Below are positions 35,650 through 43,575 of a stretch of 64,000 nt of DNA, in pieces. The stretch lies in contig CAWFHD010000003.1 in assembly GCA_963815475.1 (NCBI GenBank), forward strand, positions 496,001-560,000, written 5' to 3'. Source of the stretch: Sulfopaludibacter sp963815475 (GTDB lineage: Bacteria; Acidobacteriota; Terriglobia; Bryobacterales; Bryobacteraceae). The notes below the pieces were generated by a model. The model did no database searches. It was not told where the DNA came from and saw nothing but the letters and a program-made list of their open reading frames with translations. The position numbers and the translations under genes are program-made. How positions within the stretch are numbered: position 1 is the stretch's first letter; each line of letters starts with the position of its first letter.

Positions 35650-37120
35650 GTTCCAACTGGATGCGGGCGTTGCGGCCGAACGGCATCAGGTCGGCCAGCA
35701 GAAAGCGATAGGCCGATTCGACCTTGTCCTCTTCACTCACCGCGTCTTTCGCGCTTTTGGCGCCGGTGGGATGGCCGGCGAACGGCAGCGTCATATTCTC
35801 GCCGCCCCAATAGTCGCCACCGCCGCCCCACTCTTCGGTGCCGGTTCCCTGACCCTGCGGCGTGCGGCTGTCATCGAAGAAGAAGCGCGGATCGCCTTCG
35901 AGTGTATTGAGCACGGCGTCGTGAGAAAAGATGAACGACGTGCCGGCGAAGTGGCCCGACCACTCGCCGCCGCCTTCCTCCTGCGTGGTGTCGAGCAGGA
36001 CGAGATCCTTGCCGGGCGTGGGCGCGGGGTGGTCACGATAAGTGGCGTGGAAATAGCCGACCTGGTTGGCGGCGTCCCGGAACGGCGCGTAGCGGATCTT
36101 CCATTGCACGCCGGCGATGGCCGAGGCCGCGCCTTGCAGTTGAATGGCAGCGGAGCGGAAGAAGGGCATCGGGAAAAAGCAGCTCAGATAGACGCGGTCC
36201 TTATCGTAGCGGACCACCATGGGGAAGCTCTTGACGAGGTACTCGCGATTGTCGCGGTTATAGAGAATTCCCGCGCCATAGAAAAGGGCGACCGGGGCGT
36301 CGATGGAGGGCGCGGGCCGGCCATCCCAGGTGACGCGGAGGCGCACGGCGGAGAAGGCCTGCGCCCGATCGCGGGGCACGGAGAATTCGAGGGCGCGCAC
36401 CATGCCGCGGCCGCGAAGGTTCCAGACGGGAACTGCGGCGCCGGGCGCGATATCGAGGCGACCCGACTGCTCGCGCACGCCCTGCTGGCCCGCGGCAGGC
36501 GCGATATCGGAGCCGGCACGCGCGATCAGTTGGAGAACGGCCGGGTCGGGCACGGTATTCTCATCCCACGGGCGGATGGGCTGTGAGAGTCTCGCGTCGG
36601 CGATGTACTGCTGATAGATGTAATAACCGGTGCCGTAGAAGGTGCGCGAATAGGCCATGCGGAAGGATTTCCGGAAGCCGATGGGAACCCAACTGAGGTC
36701 GGCGCCCTTGGTGGCGGCCCAGGTGAAGGCGAGCGGATTGGGGAAGAGGCGCTCGGGGAGGAAGACGGAATGGGGCGCGGGATGGAGCGGGTCGGCGGTG
36801 GTGGTTTCGCGGACGATGTGGTCGGCGCCATCGACCTCGTAGTGCCAGGGGCTGCCGTGCCAGTGGTTATAGCGGACGAAGGAGAGGATGCCGGGGCCCT
36901 GGAGGTCGAGTGTGACGTTGAAATCGTTGGCGGTCTGGTAGAGGAAGTGAGAGGCGTCGGCGCTTTCGTTGCCGCCGCGGCGGTCGTAGGTGCTGCGCAT
37001 GTAGGTGCGGGCGCCGATGCGCTGGTAAGGCCAGCGCGCCCAGAGCTTGTAAGCGTCGAGGCCGACGGGAATGACGGGCGGTTGGGCGACGAGCAGAAGC
37101 GTCAGGACGGAGCGAAGCAT
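35507..37120 (-). CDS. GH172/DUF2961 family protein, N-terminal and catalytic part (frameshifted)
   Basis: DUF2961 proteins form glycoside hydrolase family GH172, whose characterised members act on fructofuranosyl and arabinofuranosyl compounds. The N-terminal signal-like helix MLRSVLTLLLVAQ supports secretion and ATG 37120 as start; the open frame continues to 37279 but adds nothing family-like. Family-like segments include GPGILSFVRYNHWHGSPWHYEVDG, FGTGYYIYQQY and FFDDSRTPQGQGTGTEEWGGGGDYW, the acidic glycine-rich motif expected near the active site. The frame goes astray after YWYGLPAASL; see the C-terminal part. It is the first gene of a minus-strand trio with a nucleotidyltransferase and a kinase-pyrophosphorylase fusion, suggesting sugar release followed by activation, an inference. 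Confidence 0.82.
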   Translation of the reverse strand: MLRSVLTLLLVAQPPVIPVGLDAYKLWARWPYQRIGARTYMRSTYDRRGGNESADASHFLYQTANDFNVTLDLQGPGILSFVRYNHWHGSPWHYEVDGADHIVRETTTADPLHPAPHSVFLPERLFPNPLAFTWAATKGADLSWVPIGFRKSFRMAYSRTFYGTGYYIYQQYIADARLSQPIRPWDENTVPDPAVLQLIARAGSDIAPAAGQQGVREQSGRLDIAPGAAVPVWNLRGRGMVRALEFSVPRDRAQAFSAVRLRVTWDGRPAPSIDAPVALFYGAGILYNRDNREYLVKSFPMVVRYDKDRVYLSCFFPMPFFRSAAIQLQGAASAIAGVQWKIRYAPFRDAANQVGYFHATYRDHPAPTPGKDLVLLDTTQEEGGGEWSGHFAGTSFIFSHDAVLNTLEGDPRFFFDDSRTPQGQGTGTEEWGGGGDYWGGENMTLPFAGHPTGAKSAKDAVSEEDKVESAYRFLLADLMPFGRNARIQLEHGGVNESTQHYETVTYWYGLPAASLRAHRRTRGRRRSQRARTPLHLA

Positions 37121-37229
37121 TTCAGGGGCAGTGTAGCGCATAGCGGGTGACAGACTTTTCGGGATTCGGGGGTATGTAGCTTTACCCGCGGTATCGGCTT
37201 TTGTTTGTGCGGATTGCAAAGATGCCGTG

Positions 37230-37277
37230 AAAAAGGGTGACGCAATTTTGGGGATCATTGGATTAAATGCGTCACCC
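37230..37277 (-). terminator. Terminator-like inverted repeat with T-run
   Basis: Arms GGGTGACGCA (37235-37244) and TGCGTCACCC (37268-37277) are perfect over 10 bp, with a 23-nt loop. On the minus strand the stem is followed by TTTTT (37234-37230). It lies 110 bp upstream of the GH172-like start, so it could stop read-through from the gene above. Confidence 0.5.
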
Positions 37278-37750
37278 AAACTAATGCGGATGGCTCGGCG
37301 ATTGCAAATTCATAACTCCAATGCCGGTTTAGCATGGGGGCGGCGCGGGTTGGTCGGGGGGCATTGAAAACAGGGCGCGGACGGGTGGGAATTGGTTGTG
37401 ACTGTTAGTTTGGGGGCCTGCGCGGGGCGCGTCTCCGCCCACTGGCGAGGGTCATGCAACTTTGGCGTCCCTGGGGAGACCGGAAATGAAGCTGTGTGGT
37501 CGGGCGCTCGTGATCGATCAGGTGGGCGGCCATCGGACAACTAACAGTCGACTCAGACCACAGCACAGGCCCACCAACAATCTTGAAGGTGCCATCGTGC
37601 ATCCTGCGGCCGTCCAGTCCCCGGCGCTTGCCAGCGCGCGCTAGGAGAACGCGGCGATAACCGCGCTTATCGGTAGCTATTCCTGATCGGCGGTCATAGC
37701 CTTCTGATCTTCGAGCAGGGGACACTTCCTTGTGGCCACGGCAATAGATG

Positions 37751-37787
37751 AAAAAGGGTGAAGCGGCCCTCAGTCGCCGCGTCACCC
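37751..37787 (-). terminator. Rho-independent terminator of the secreted repeat-protein gene
   Basis: Arms GGGTGAAGCGGC (37756-37767) and GCCGCGTCACCC (37776-37787) pair at 11 of 12 positions, with an 8-nt loop. On the minus strand the hairpin is followed by TTTTT (37755-37751). It sits 49 bp beyond the stop at 37836. Confidence 0.8.
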
Positions 37788-37835
37788 GGTCTCCCTTGCG
37801 CTAGGAATTGAAAGTCGCGCACTTCCAACTGCTTA

Positions 37836-39362
37836 TTACTTGAAGTTAGCCTGGACCTTGGTGTCCTGACTAATCGTGACAGTGCAAGTCGTCGCCGTCC
37901 CGCTGCACGCCCCGCTCCAACCGAGGAAATTGGCATTCGCCGCTGGCGTGGAAGTCAGCACTACTGTGGAGCCCTGTTGGAACTTAGCCGAGCAGCTGCT
38001 GCCGCAGTTGATCGAAGTTCCGAACTCGCCAAGCGGACTTCCTGCCACAGATCCGTTTCCACCCCGGCCTACCGACAGCGTGTAGACCGTCGCGAAATTC
38101 GCAGTCACGTTCGTAACGCCGTTCACAGTCACCGTACAAGTGGTCTGCGTTCCGCTGCAAGCTCCGGTCCAACCGATGAAAATGCCGTTCGACGGGGCGT
38201 TGGCGGTCAACGTCACGCTGGCGCCGGCCGTTTCTGCGACTGAACAGGCACCGCCGCAGTTGATCTTCCCGCCGGCGCCGCTTACCGTACCGTTGCCGAC
38301 CTTCGTCACGGTGATGGTGGGAATCTCCAGGTTGGCTGCCGCGTTTTGCGCGCCGATAATCACCCCTAGCTCGCCAACTCCCGGAGCGCTGCATTCGGGA
38401 TTGATGCAAAGGGCTTCATGCGTCACCGGGTCGAACGTACCGGTGTATTGATAGTGCTCGTACCGCCTGACCACCGCGTGTGAGCCATTGCCCAATGCCG
38501 CCTGATTGTGCAACACGCCGCTATTCGCGCTATGCGGGTTGGATTGCAGCAGCTTCCACTCCATCTCGGCGAGCACCGGCGCTTCCGGCACGGCGGCATT
38601 GCCGCCCATCAGGTCGTTCAAATCCACCTCGTTCGGGAGTTCGAGCTTGTAGACCTTCACCCATTGCGCCGGACCAAACTGCGCCGGCGGAGCCGGAGGG
38701 GCGGGAATCGCAAAGTCCACCACCGGGGCGCCGCCCGGCTGTACGGGAGGATTCACGTTAATCACCGGCTGCGGAATCGGCACCGGAATCGACGGAGCAC
38801 CGGGAAGCGGGTTCGCACCCGAGAAATAGGTCAGGTGTCCGGCATTAATCGGATCGGGCACCAACCAGTGGTACACAATGTTCGTCGGATTTCGCGTGGT
38901 GCTGATTCCAAAGTGTTCGCATCCGGCCGCCGCATAGCGCGTGCCCAGCCCCGCCGTCCAGCAACTCTCCCCCGTAGCCACCGTGCCATTCGGTATAGGA
39001 GTCGAAATCGTGAATTGTTGGGCTACTGGATCGTAAGGACTCTCCCATCGAATGAACACGCCGCCCGCAAATTGCGTCACTGTGCCGTAGCAGTATCGGA
39101 TCACGCACTGTGAGCCCGGCGGCATCACGATATTCGACGGAAAAACGCGCGTCACGTCTGAGCTTTGTATGCCGTCCGCTTCGATCTCGAAGCCATAGAC
39201 CGGTGCGCCCGTGTTATTGTACGCATCAAAGTTCGCCGGATAGCCAATGATCGACGGCGTTTGCGCGCCGGAAATAAATGGGACTGCCATGAGCGTCAAG
39301 AGCAGCGCTCCTCTTTGCCATGCCTGTCCCCGTATGAAATCTTTGCTCGTTTGAATCTCCAT
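37836..39362 (-). CDS. Secreted protein with Pro-rich linker and two C-terminal bacterial repeats
   Basis: A 508-aa protein from ATG 39362, chosen for its GGAGAGG RBS about 5-8 nt upstream; the frame extends to 39497 without support. The signal peptide ends near PFISGAQTP. An unrecognised N-terminal domain with several Cys is followed by a Pro/Val-rich linker (PSIPVPIPQPVINVNPPVQP). The C-terminus carries two homologous repeats of about 75 aa, each with paired cysteines and the core FxGWxGACSGTxTTCTVT, matching the 'bacterial repeat' type (InlB-B/Flg_new-like) of secreted and surface proteins. Function unknown; probably extracellular or envelope-attached. Confidence 0.8.
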   Translation of the reverse strand: MEIQTSKDFIRGQAWQRGALLLTLMAVPFISGAQTPSIIGYPANFDAYNNTGAPVYGFEIEADGIQSSDVTRVFPSNIVMPPGSQCVIRYCYGTVTQFAGGVFIRWESPYDPVAQQFTISTPIPNGTVATGESCWTAGLGTRYAAAGCEHFGISTTRNPTNIVYHWLVPDPINAGHLTYFSGANPLPGAPSIPVPIPQPVINVNPPVQPGGAPVVDFAIPAPPAPPAQFGPAQWVKVYKLELPNEVDLNDLMGGNAAVPEAPVLAEMEWKLLQSNPHSANSGVLHNQAALGNGSHAVVRRYEHYQYTGTFDPVTHEALCINPECSAPGVGELGVIIGAQNAAANLEIPTITVTKVGNGTVSGAGGKINCGGACSVAETAGASVTLTANAPSNGIFIGWTGACSGTQTTCTVTVNGVTNVTANFATVYTLSVGRGGNGSVAGSPLGEFGTSINCGSSCSAKFQQGSTVVLTSTPAANANFLGWSGACSGTATTCTVTISQDTKVQANFK

Positions 39363-40056
39363 GAAACGGCCTCTCCTGGATTGGTGCGATTCCCTCTCGC
39401 TCTCAATCATGCTTATTTCATGGAATACGACGGAGGTCTCACGAGTGCGGAACAATCTGCAGCGAGAAAGTATGCGAGCGGCCCCACTTCTTTGCATTTG
39501 TTGCGCGCAAGGCGTAGTCCGAACAGCACCCGCTGAAGAGAGAGGGTTGGGACCCGCAGAACCAAAAGATCTCCGCCGACGAGAGTGATCGACGACCAGA
39601 CTCCCGTCGACAACCCGGCGATCATTCCGGCCAAGTAAACGTTTTAGTAGCGCTCAAGGTCATGATCATTGACCCGCTCTGTGCCGAATGGCAGCGCCAA
39701 GCGTCAAGCTGAGTCGGCACTGGTTTGCGGTCGGGATTCATTCGGGCTCAACGCTTCTCAGGGCGTGACGTCGGCAGCTACACCCTCATTTGTGTGGCCA
39801 GATATCCAAAATACGCCCCTATATTCCGAGGCAACCACTCCTTTACGGTCGCGCCTCGGATCGGAGTCGTGGACTTCTGAGGCGACCGGCCAAGCCCAGG
39901 CAGAGCGGCAATTCCCATTCGAAAGAAGAGACGATATCGAGGTTCATAAGTGTGCAGACTGGAATCTCTGGCGCGACCAAGGGGTAGTGTACGATCTAAG
40001 TTGGCGCCTCGGATCGCTTAAGGTCGGGCGCTTGAGAAGCAAGGAGAGAAATCACG
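39363..40056. other. Divergent intergenic region
   Basis: About 694 bp between the secreted repeat protein and the sugar dehydrogenase. A 13-bp direct repeat GCGCCTCGGATCG occurs at 39851-39863 and 40004-40016. The open frame 39669-40184 runs into the dehydrogenase gene out of frame and has no family resemblance, so it is not called. No RNA gene was recognised. Confidence 0.5.
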
Positions 40057-41292
40057 ATGAAATTGGCGAAAACGCCGTTGCTTTTCACCCTGGTCACGGC
40101 GGCGGCCTGGGCACAGGTCAATGTGGGCGAACAGAAGCCCGAAGCGAGCCTGCCCTTCACCATGACGACGGTGGCCACGTTTAAACTGCCGTGGCGGCTG
40201 GCCTTCCTGCCCGACGGGCGGATGCTGGTGACGGAAAAGGTGGGACCCGTTTGGCTGGTAACGCAGCAGGGAGAGAAGATTCAGGTGGAGGGCACGCCTG
40301 CCGTCTATTGGTCGGGACAGAGCGGGATGCACGGCGTCTTCCTCTCGCCCCATTACGCTACCGACCACAGCATCTACCTTACTTATGCCGCGCCGGGTGA
40401 ATATGGCGGAGGCCTGGCGATGGCGCGGGCCAAGCTGAACGTTACCGCCACCTCCGCCAAGCTCGAGAACTTCGAGGTGCTGTGGCGCCAGTTGCCCACG
40501 GGCAAGGGCGGGCAGGAGGGCGCTCAGATCGCGTTCGCGCCCGACGGCAACTCTCTGTTTCTCGCGGTGGGCGATCGCCAGCGGATGACCCCGGCGCAGG
40601 ATCCGGACGAGCCCGTGGGCAAGATCCTGCACCTGACGCTGGACGGCAAACCGGCGCCCGGGAATCCCAACTTCGGCAAGACGGGCGCTGCTACCATTCC
40701 GCTGATCGATCCGCCGACCGACACCGAGAAGGCCAAGACCGCGAAGGTGGTAAGCAACTACACCTTCACCAGCCCCAATCTGACGCCGGCGGAAACGTGG
40801 GCGAGCGGCGTGCGCACACCTTACGGCATGGCGTTCTCTCCCAGCGGCGAATTGTGGGAGGTGGAGCATGGCCCGCGCGGCGGCGACGAGTTGAACCTGA
40901 TCGAGAAGGGCAAGAATTATGGCTGGCCGCTGGTTTCCTATGGCATGAACTACAACGGCGTTCCGATTGACAAGCCCGACACGCGGCCCGACCTGGCGAA
41001 GCCTGTGCTGTATTGGGTGCCGGTGATCGCGCCGGGCAACCTGATGTTCTACAGCGGCACAAAGACCTTCCCGCAGTGGAACGGCAACGGCTTCGTCAGC
41101 GGGCTGGCGACCAAGGCGCTGGTCCGCATCATCTTCGATGGCCATGGCGGCGCCAAGACCGCGGAGCGCTGGGATGTAGGCAAGCGCATACGCGATGTAG
41201 AAGAGGGCCCCGATGGTTCGTTGTGGATGCTGGAAGATGCCAATCCCGGCGCGCTGATCCATGTGACTCCCCAAGCGACCGCGGCGCATTGA
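40057..41292 (+). CDS. PQQ-dependent sugar dehydrogenase (glucose/sorbosone dehydrogenase family)
   Basis: A six-bladed propeller dehydrogenase of the YliI/GSDH type, expected in the periplasm. The signal peptide is MKLAKTPLLFTLVTAAAWAQ. Typical segments are LPWRLAFLPDGRMLVTEKVG, GVFLSPHYATDHSIYLTYA, GGQEGAQIAFAPDGNSLFLAVGDR and WASGVRTPYGMAFSPSGELWEVEHGPRGGDELNLIEKGKNYGWP, which includes the conserved acidic and Gly-rich residues near the PQQ and calcium sites. Length (411 aa) is normal for the family. ATG 40057 has AAGGAGA about 9 nt upstream. Physiological substrate unknown; members oxidise aldose sugars. Confidence 0.92.
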   Translation: MKLAKTPLLFTLVTAAAWAQVNVGEQKPEASLPFTMTTVATFKLPWRLAFLPDGRMLVTEKVGPVWLVTQQGEKIQVEGTPAVYWSGQSGMHGVFLSPHYATDHSIYLTYAAPGEYGGGLAMARAKLNVTATSAKLENFEVLWRQLPTGKGGQEGAQIAFAPDGNSLFLAVGDRQRMTPAQDPDEPVGKILHLTLDGKPAPGNPNFGKTGAATIPLIDPPTDTEKAKTAKVVSNYTFTSPNLTPAETWASGVRTPYGMAFSPSGELWEVEHGPRGGDELNLIEKGKNYGWPLVSYGMNYNGVPIDKPDTRPDLAKPVLYWVPVIAPGNLMFYSGTKTFPQWNGNGFVSGLATKALVRIIFDGHGGAKTAERWDVGKRIRDVEEGPDGSLWMLEDANPGALIHVTPQATAAH

Positions 41293-41313
41293 GTGAAGTA
41301 GAAGCACGGGGCG

Positions 41314-42342
41314 ATGGCCAGCCGGACTTCTCATCTGGAGCTCTCGCGGTCGCAGATTCTCTCTTACCGGCGGCGAGTCGGTGCGCTGGATGAGCGGCTG
41401 CCGGCGGGGCCGGAGTCGCTCCGCCGCGCGGCGTGTGCCGGGTTGCAGGACTCGATGCCGCGGGCCGCGCTTCTCTCGATCCATGCTCGCGTCAAGGGCG
41501 CCACGGCGGCCAGTTGGGAGCACCCGACGCTGGTGCAAATCTGGGGTCCGCGGTACAGCGCCTATGTGGTTGCCGCGGAGGACCTGGCGGTATTCTCGCT
41601 GGGACGGCTGCCGGAGAACGCCCTGCGGCGCAGGCGAGCGCACGACACGGCGTCGCGACTGCACGCATTTCTCGACGGTCGGCGGATGCCGTTCGGAGAA
41701 GCTGGGCACGCGATGGGTGTGCAGCCAAACAGCCTGCGCTACGCTGCTGCGACCGGCACGGTGGTGCTGCGCTGGGATGGCGCGAGGCAGCCCGTCATCT
41801 GGACGATGCCGGCGCCTGAGATGGACCCTCGGCAGGCGCGCATGGAACTGGCGCGGAGGCACCTCCACATACTCGGTCCGTCTACAGCCGCGGCATTCGG
41901 GAAATGGGCGGGGATCCTGCCTGGGGAGGCGCGCGCTGCATTCGAGTCACTGGGCGGCACGCTGACGCCGGTTCGCACGCCGGTGGGAGATGGGTGGGTC
42001 CTGGCTGAAGATTTGGCGGAGTTTCGGCAGCAGCCGGGACCTCCTGCGCCCGCGCGACTGCTGCCAAGCGGCGATACGTACTTCCTGTTTTGGGGAGCCG
42101 ATCGGGAACTGCTGACGCCGGAGGCGAAGCGGCGGACCGCGCTGTGGACGACTCGTGTCTGGCCCGGCGCACTGCTGGTGGGTGGGGAGATCGCGGGCGT
42201 GTGGCGGCGGTCGGGGGCCGAGGTGTCGATCGAACCGTGGCGTCGTCTGTCTTCCTCGGAACGGAAGGCGGTGGAGGCCGAGGCGGTGTCGCTGCCTCTG
42301 CCCGCTCTTGACGGTCCGATTACGGTTCGGTGGAGCTGCTGA
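41314..42342 (+). CDS. Winged-helix DNA-binding protein of the AlkZ/YcaQ (HTH_42) family
   Basis: A 342-aa protein resembling HTH_42 (DUF1006) proteins, which include AlkZ-type DNA glycosylases. Matching segments are LQDSMPRAALLSIHARVKG at the N-terminus, PFGEAGHAMGVQPNSLRYAAATGTVVLRWDGARQPVIWTMP and ELARRHLHILGPSTAAAFGKWAGI in the middle, and WPGALLVGGEIAGVWRRSGAEVSIEPW near the end. The QxQ/QxD catalytic motif of proven AlkZ enzymes is not obvious at the expected N-terminal position, so glycosylase activity is doubtful. It follows the dehydrogenase by 21 bp on the same strand, but no functional link is evident. Confidence 0.8.
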   Translation: MASRTSHLELSRSQILSYRRRVGALDERLPAGPESLRRAACAGLQDSMPRAALLSIHARVKGATAASWEHPTLVQIWGPRYSAYVVAAEDLAVFSLGRLPENALRRRRAHDTASRLHAFLDGRRMPFGEAGHAMGVQPNSLRYAAATGTVVLRWDGARQPVIWTMPAPEMDPRQARMELARRHLHILGPSTAAAFGKWAGILPGEARAAFESLGGTLTPVRTPVGDGWVLAEDLAEFRQQPGPPAPARLLPSGDTYFLFWGADRELLTPEAKRRTALWTTRVWPGALLVGGEIAGVWRRSGAEVSIEPWRRLSSSERKAVEAEAVSLPLPALDGPITVRWSC

Positions 42343-42410
42343 AATTCCTGGTGGAGTTTCAGCTATTCTTCAGAATCGGTCGGTATACTCACGCCGGAGT
42401 GTCACGACCT

Positions 42411-43460
42411 ATGACCAGACGTTTTCTGACGGTACCTGCGATTCTCTTCGCCAGCATCGCGCCCAGCGTGGTGCTCGCACAGACCTTCAAAGTCGAAAAG
42501 TTCGATATCAAGGGTGACGGAGGCACGGACTATGTCGCCGTCGAAGCCGCCACGGGGCATGTGTTTGTGTCACGCGGAACCCACATGATGGTGGTGGAAG
42601 GCGCCAGCGGCAAAGTGGTGGGCGACATCGCGAACACGCCAGGCGTGCATGGCGCGGGTATCGCCACCAAAGCGGGTCACGGCTTTACAACCAATGGTGG
42701 CGACCAGACGGTCACCATGTTCGACCTCAAGACCCTCGATGTCATCAAACAGATCAAGGTGGGACCCGGTCTGGACGGCATCATGTACGACGAGCCCGAC
42801 GATAAGATCATTCTGACGAATCACAGTCGCCCGATCGGCACTCTCACAGCCATCGACCCTAAGAGTGGGGACATCGTCGCCACCGTGGAACTGGAAGACA
42901 CCGCCCCCGAGGGCGCGGCGGCCGACGGCAAGGGACACATTTTCGTCAATAACGAGAGCAAGAACACGATCCAGGTGATCGATGTGAAGACTTGGAAGGC
43001 GACCGCCTCGTGGCCACTGGCGCCATGCGAGGGGCCGACGGGGATTGCGTACGACAAAGCTTCGAACCGCATTTTTTCGGGTTGCAACAATACCTCCGTC
43101 GTGGTGGATCCGGACAATGGCAAGATCGTGGCAACCATCAAGAACGGTACGCGCGTGGATGCGCTAGGATGGGATCCGTCGAAAAAGCTGATTTACATTC
43201 CGAATGGCGGACAGGGCAACGTCACAGTGGTCCACCAGGATTCGGCGGACAAGTATACGACGGTGGCCACGGTGGATACATTCGCCGGCGCGAAGACGAT
43301 TTGCGTGGATCCATCGACGCACAATGTATACCTCTTTCAGCCCGAGCGCGGCCCAGCGCCGCAGCCCCCGGCAGGCGCACCGCCACCCGCAGCCGGCGGA
43401 CGTGGACGGGGGCCACAAGGTCCGATCGTTGCCGCGTGGTTCATCGCCATCAAACAATAA
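42411..43460 (+). CDS. YncE-like beta-propeller protein (secreted)
   Basis: A 349-aa protein with signal peptide MTRRFLTVPAILFASIAPSVVLAQ. Repeats of about 40-45 aa read as propeller blades (DVIKQIKVGPGLDGIMYDEPDDKIILTNH, ATASWPLAPCEGPTGIAYDKASNRIFSGC), as in YncE/surface-layer-type WD40-like propellers. The C-terminus is Pro/Ala/Gly-rich. I chose ATG 42411 because it starts the signal peptide; the frame extends to 42330 inside the previous gene. A TATACT box at 42384-42389 may be its -10 element. A stem-loop follows the stop. Confidence 0.85.
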   Translation: MTRRFLTVPAILFASIAPSVVLAQTFKVEKFDIKGDGGTDYVAVEAATGHVFVSRGTHMMVVEGASGKVVGDIANTPGVHGAGIATKAGHGFTTNGGDQTVTMFDLKTLDVIKQIKVGPGLDGIMYDEPDDKIILTNHSRPIGTLTAIDPKSGDIVATVELEDTAPEGAAADGKGHIFVNNESKNTIQVIDVKTWKATASWPLAPCEGPTGIAYDKASNRIFSGCNNTSVVVDPDNGKIVATIKNGTRVDALGWDPSKKLIYIPNGGQGNVTVVHQDSADKYTTVATVDTFAGAKTICVDPSTHNVYLFQPERGPAPQPPAGAPPPAAGGRGRGPQGPIVAAWFIAIKQ

Positions 43461-43480
43461 GTAATGGACCGCCCATTACT
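43460..43480 (+). terminator. Stem-loop directly after the YncE-like gene
   Basis: Arms AGTAATGG (43460-43467) and CCATTACT (43473-43480) pair perfectly, with a 5-nt loop. The left arm begins with the last base of the stop codon. No T run follows, so it may be a weak terminator or an RNA 3'-end protector. Confidence 0.5.
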
Positions 43481-43575
43481 CGGCTAGAGATTGCTCTGTT
43501 GTAACTTACTGCGGGGGCACGCCGGTTGTAATATACTCTTCTCACTTACTAATTCGACTCAGAGGAGTTATTCGC

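Larger units (their letters stand above)
37121..37835. other. Intergenic region with two terminator-like hairpins
   Basis: 715 bp between the GH172-like start and the stop of the secreted repeat protein. It contains hairpins at 37230-37277 and 37751-37787 (listed separately). Open frames such as 37405-37785 show no recognisable family and are Arg-rich like GC shadows; no RBS supports them. A small RNA between the hairpins cannot be excluded. Confidence 0.5.

Noticed and set aside
37405..37785. 126-aa minus-strand open frame between GH172 and the repeat-protein gene
   Set aside because: Arg-rich composition, no RBS, no family resemblance, and it runs through a terminator hairpin.
39669..40184. 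171-aa plus-strand open frame upstream of the sugar dehydrogenase
   Set aside because: It runs into the dehydrogenase out of frame and has no RBS or motif.
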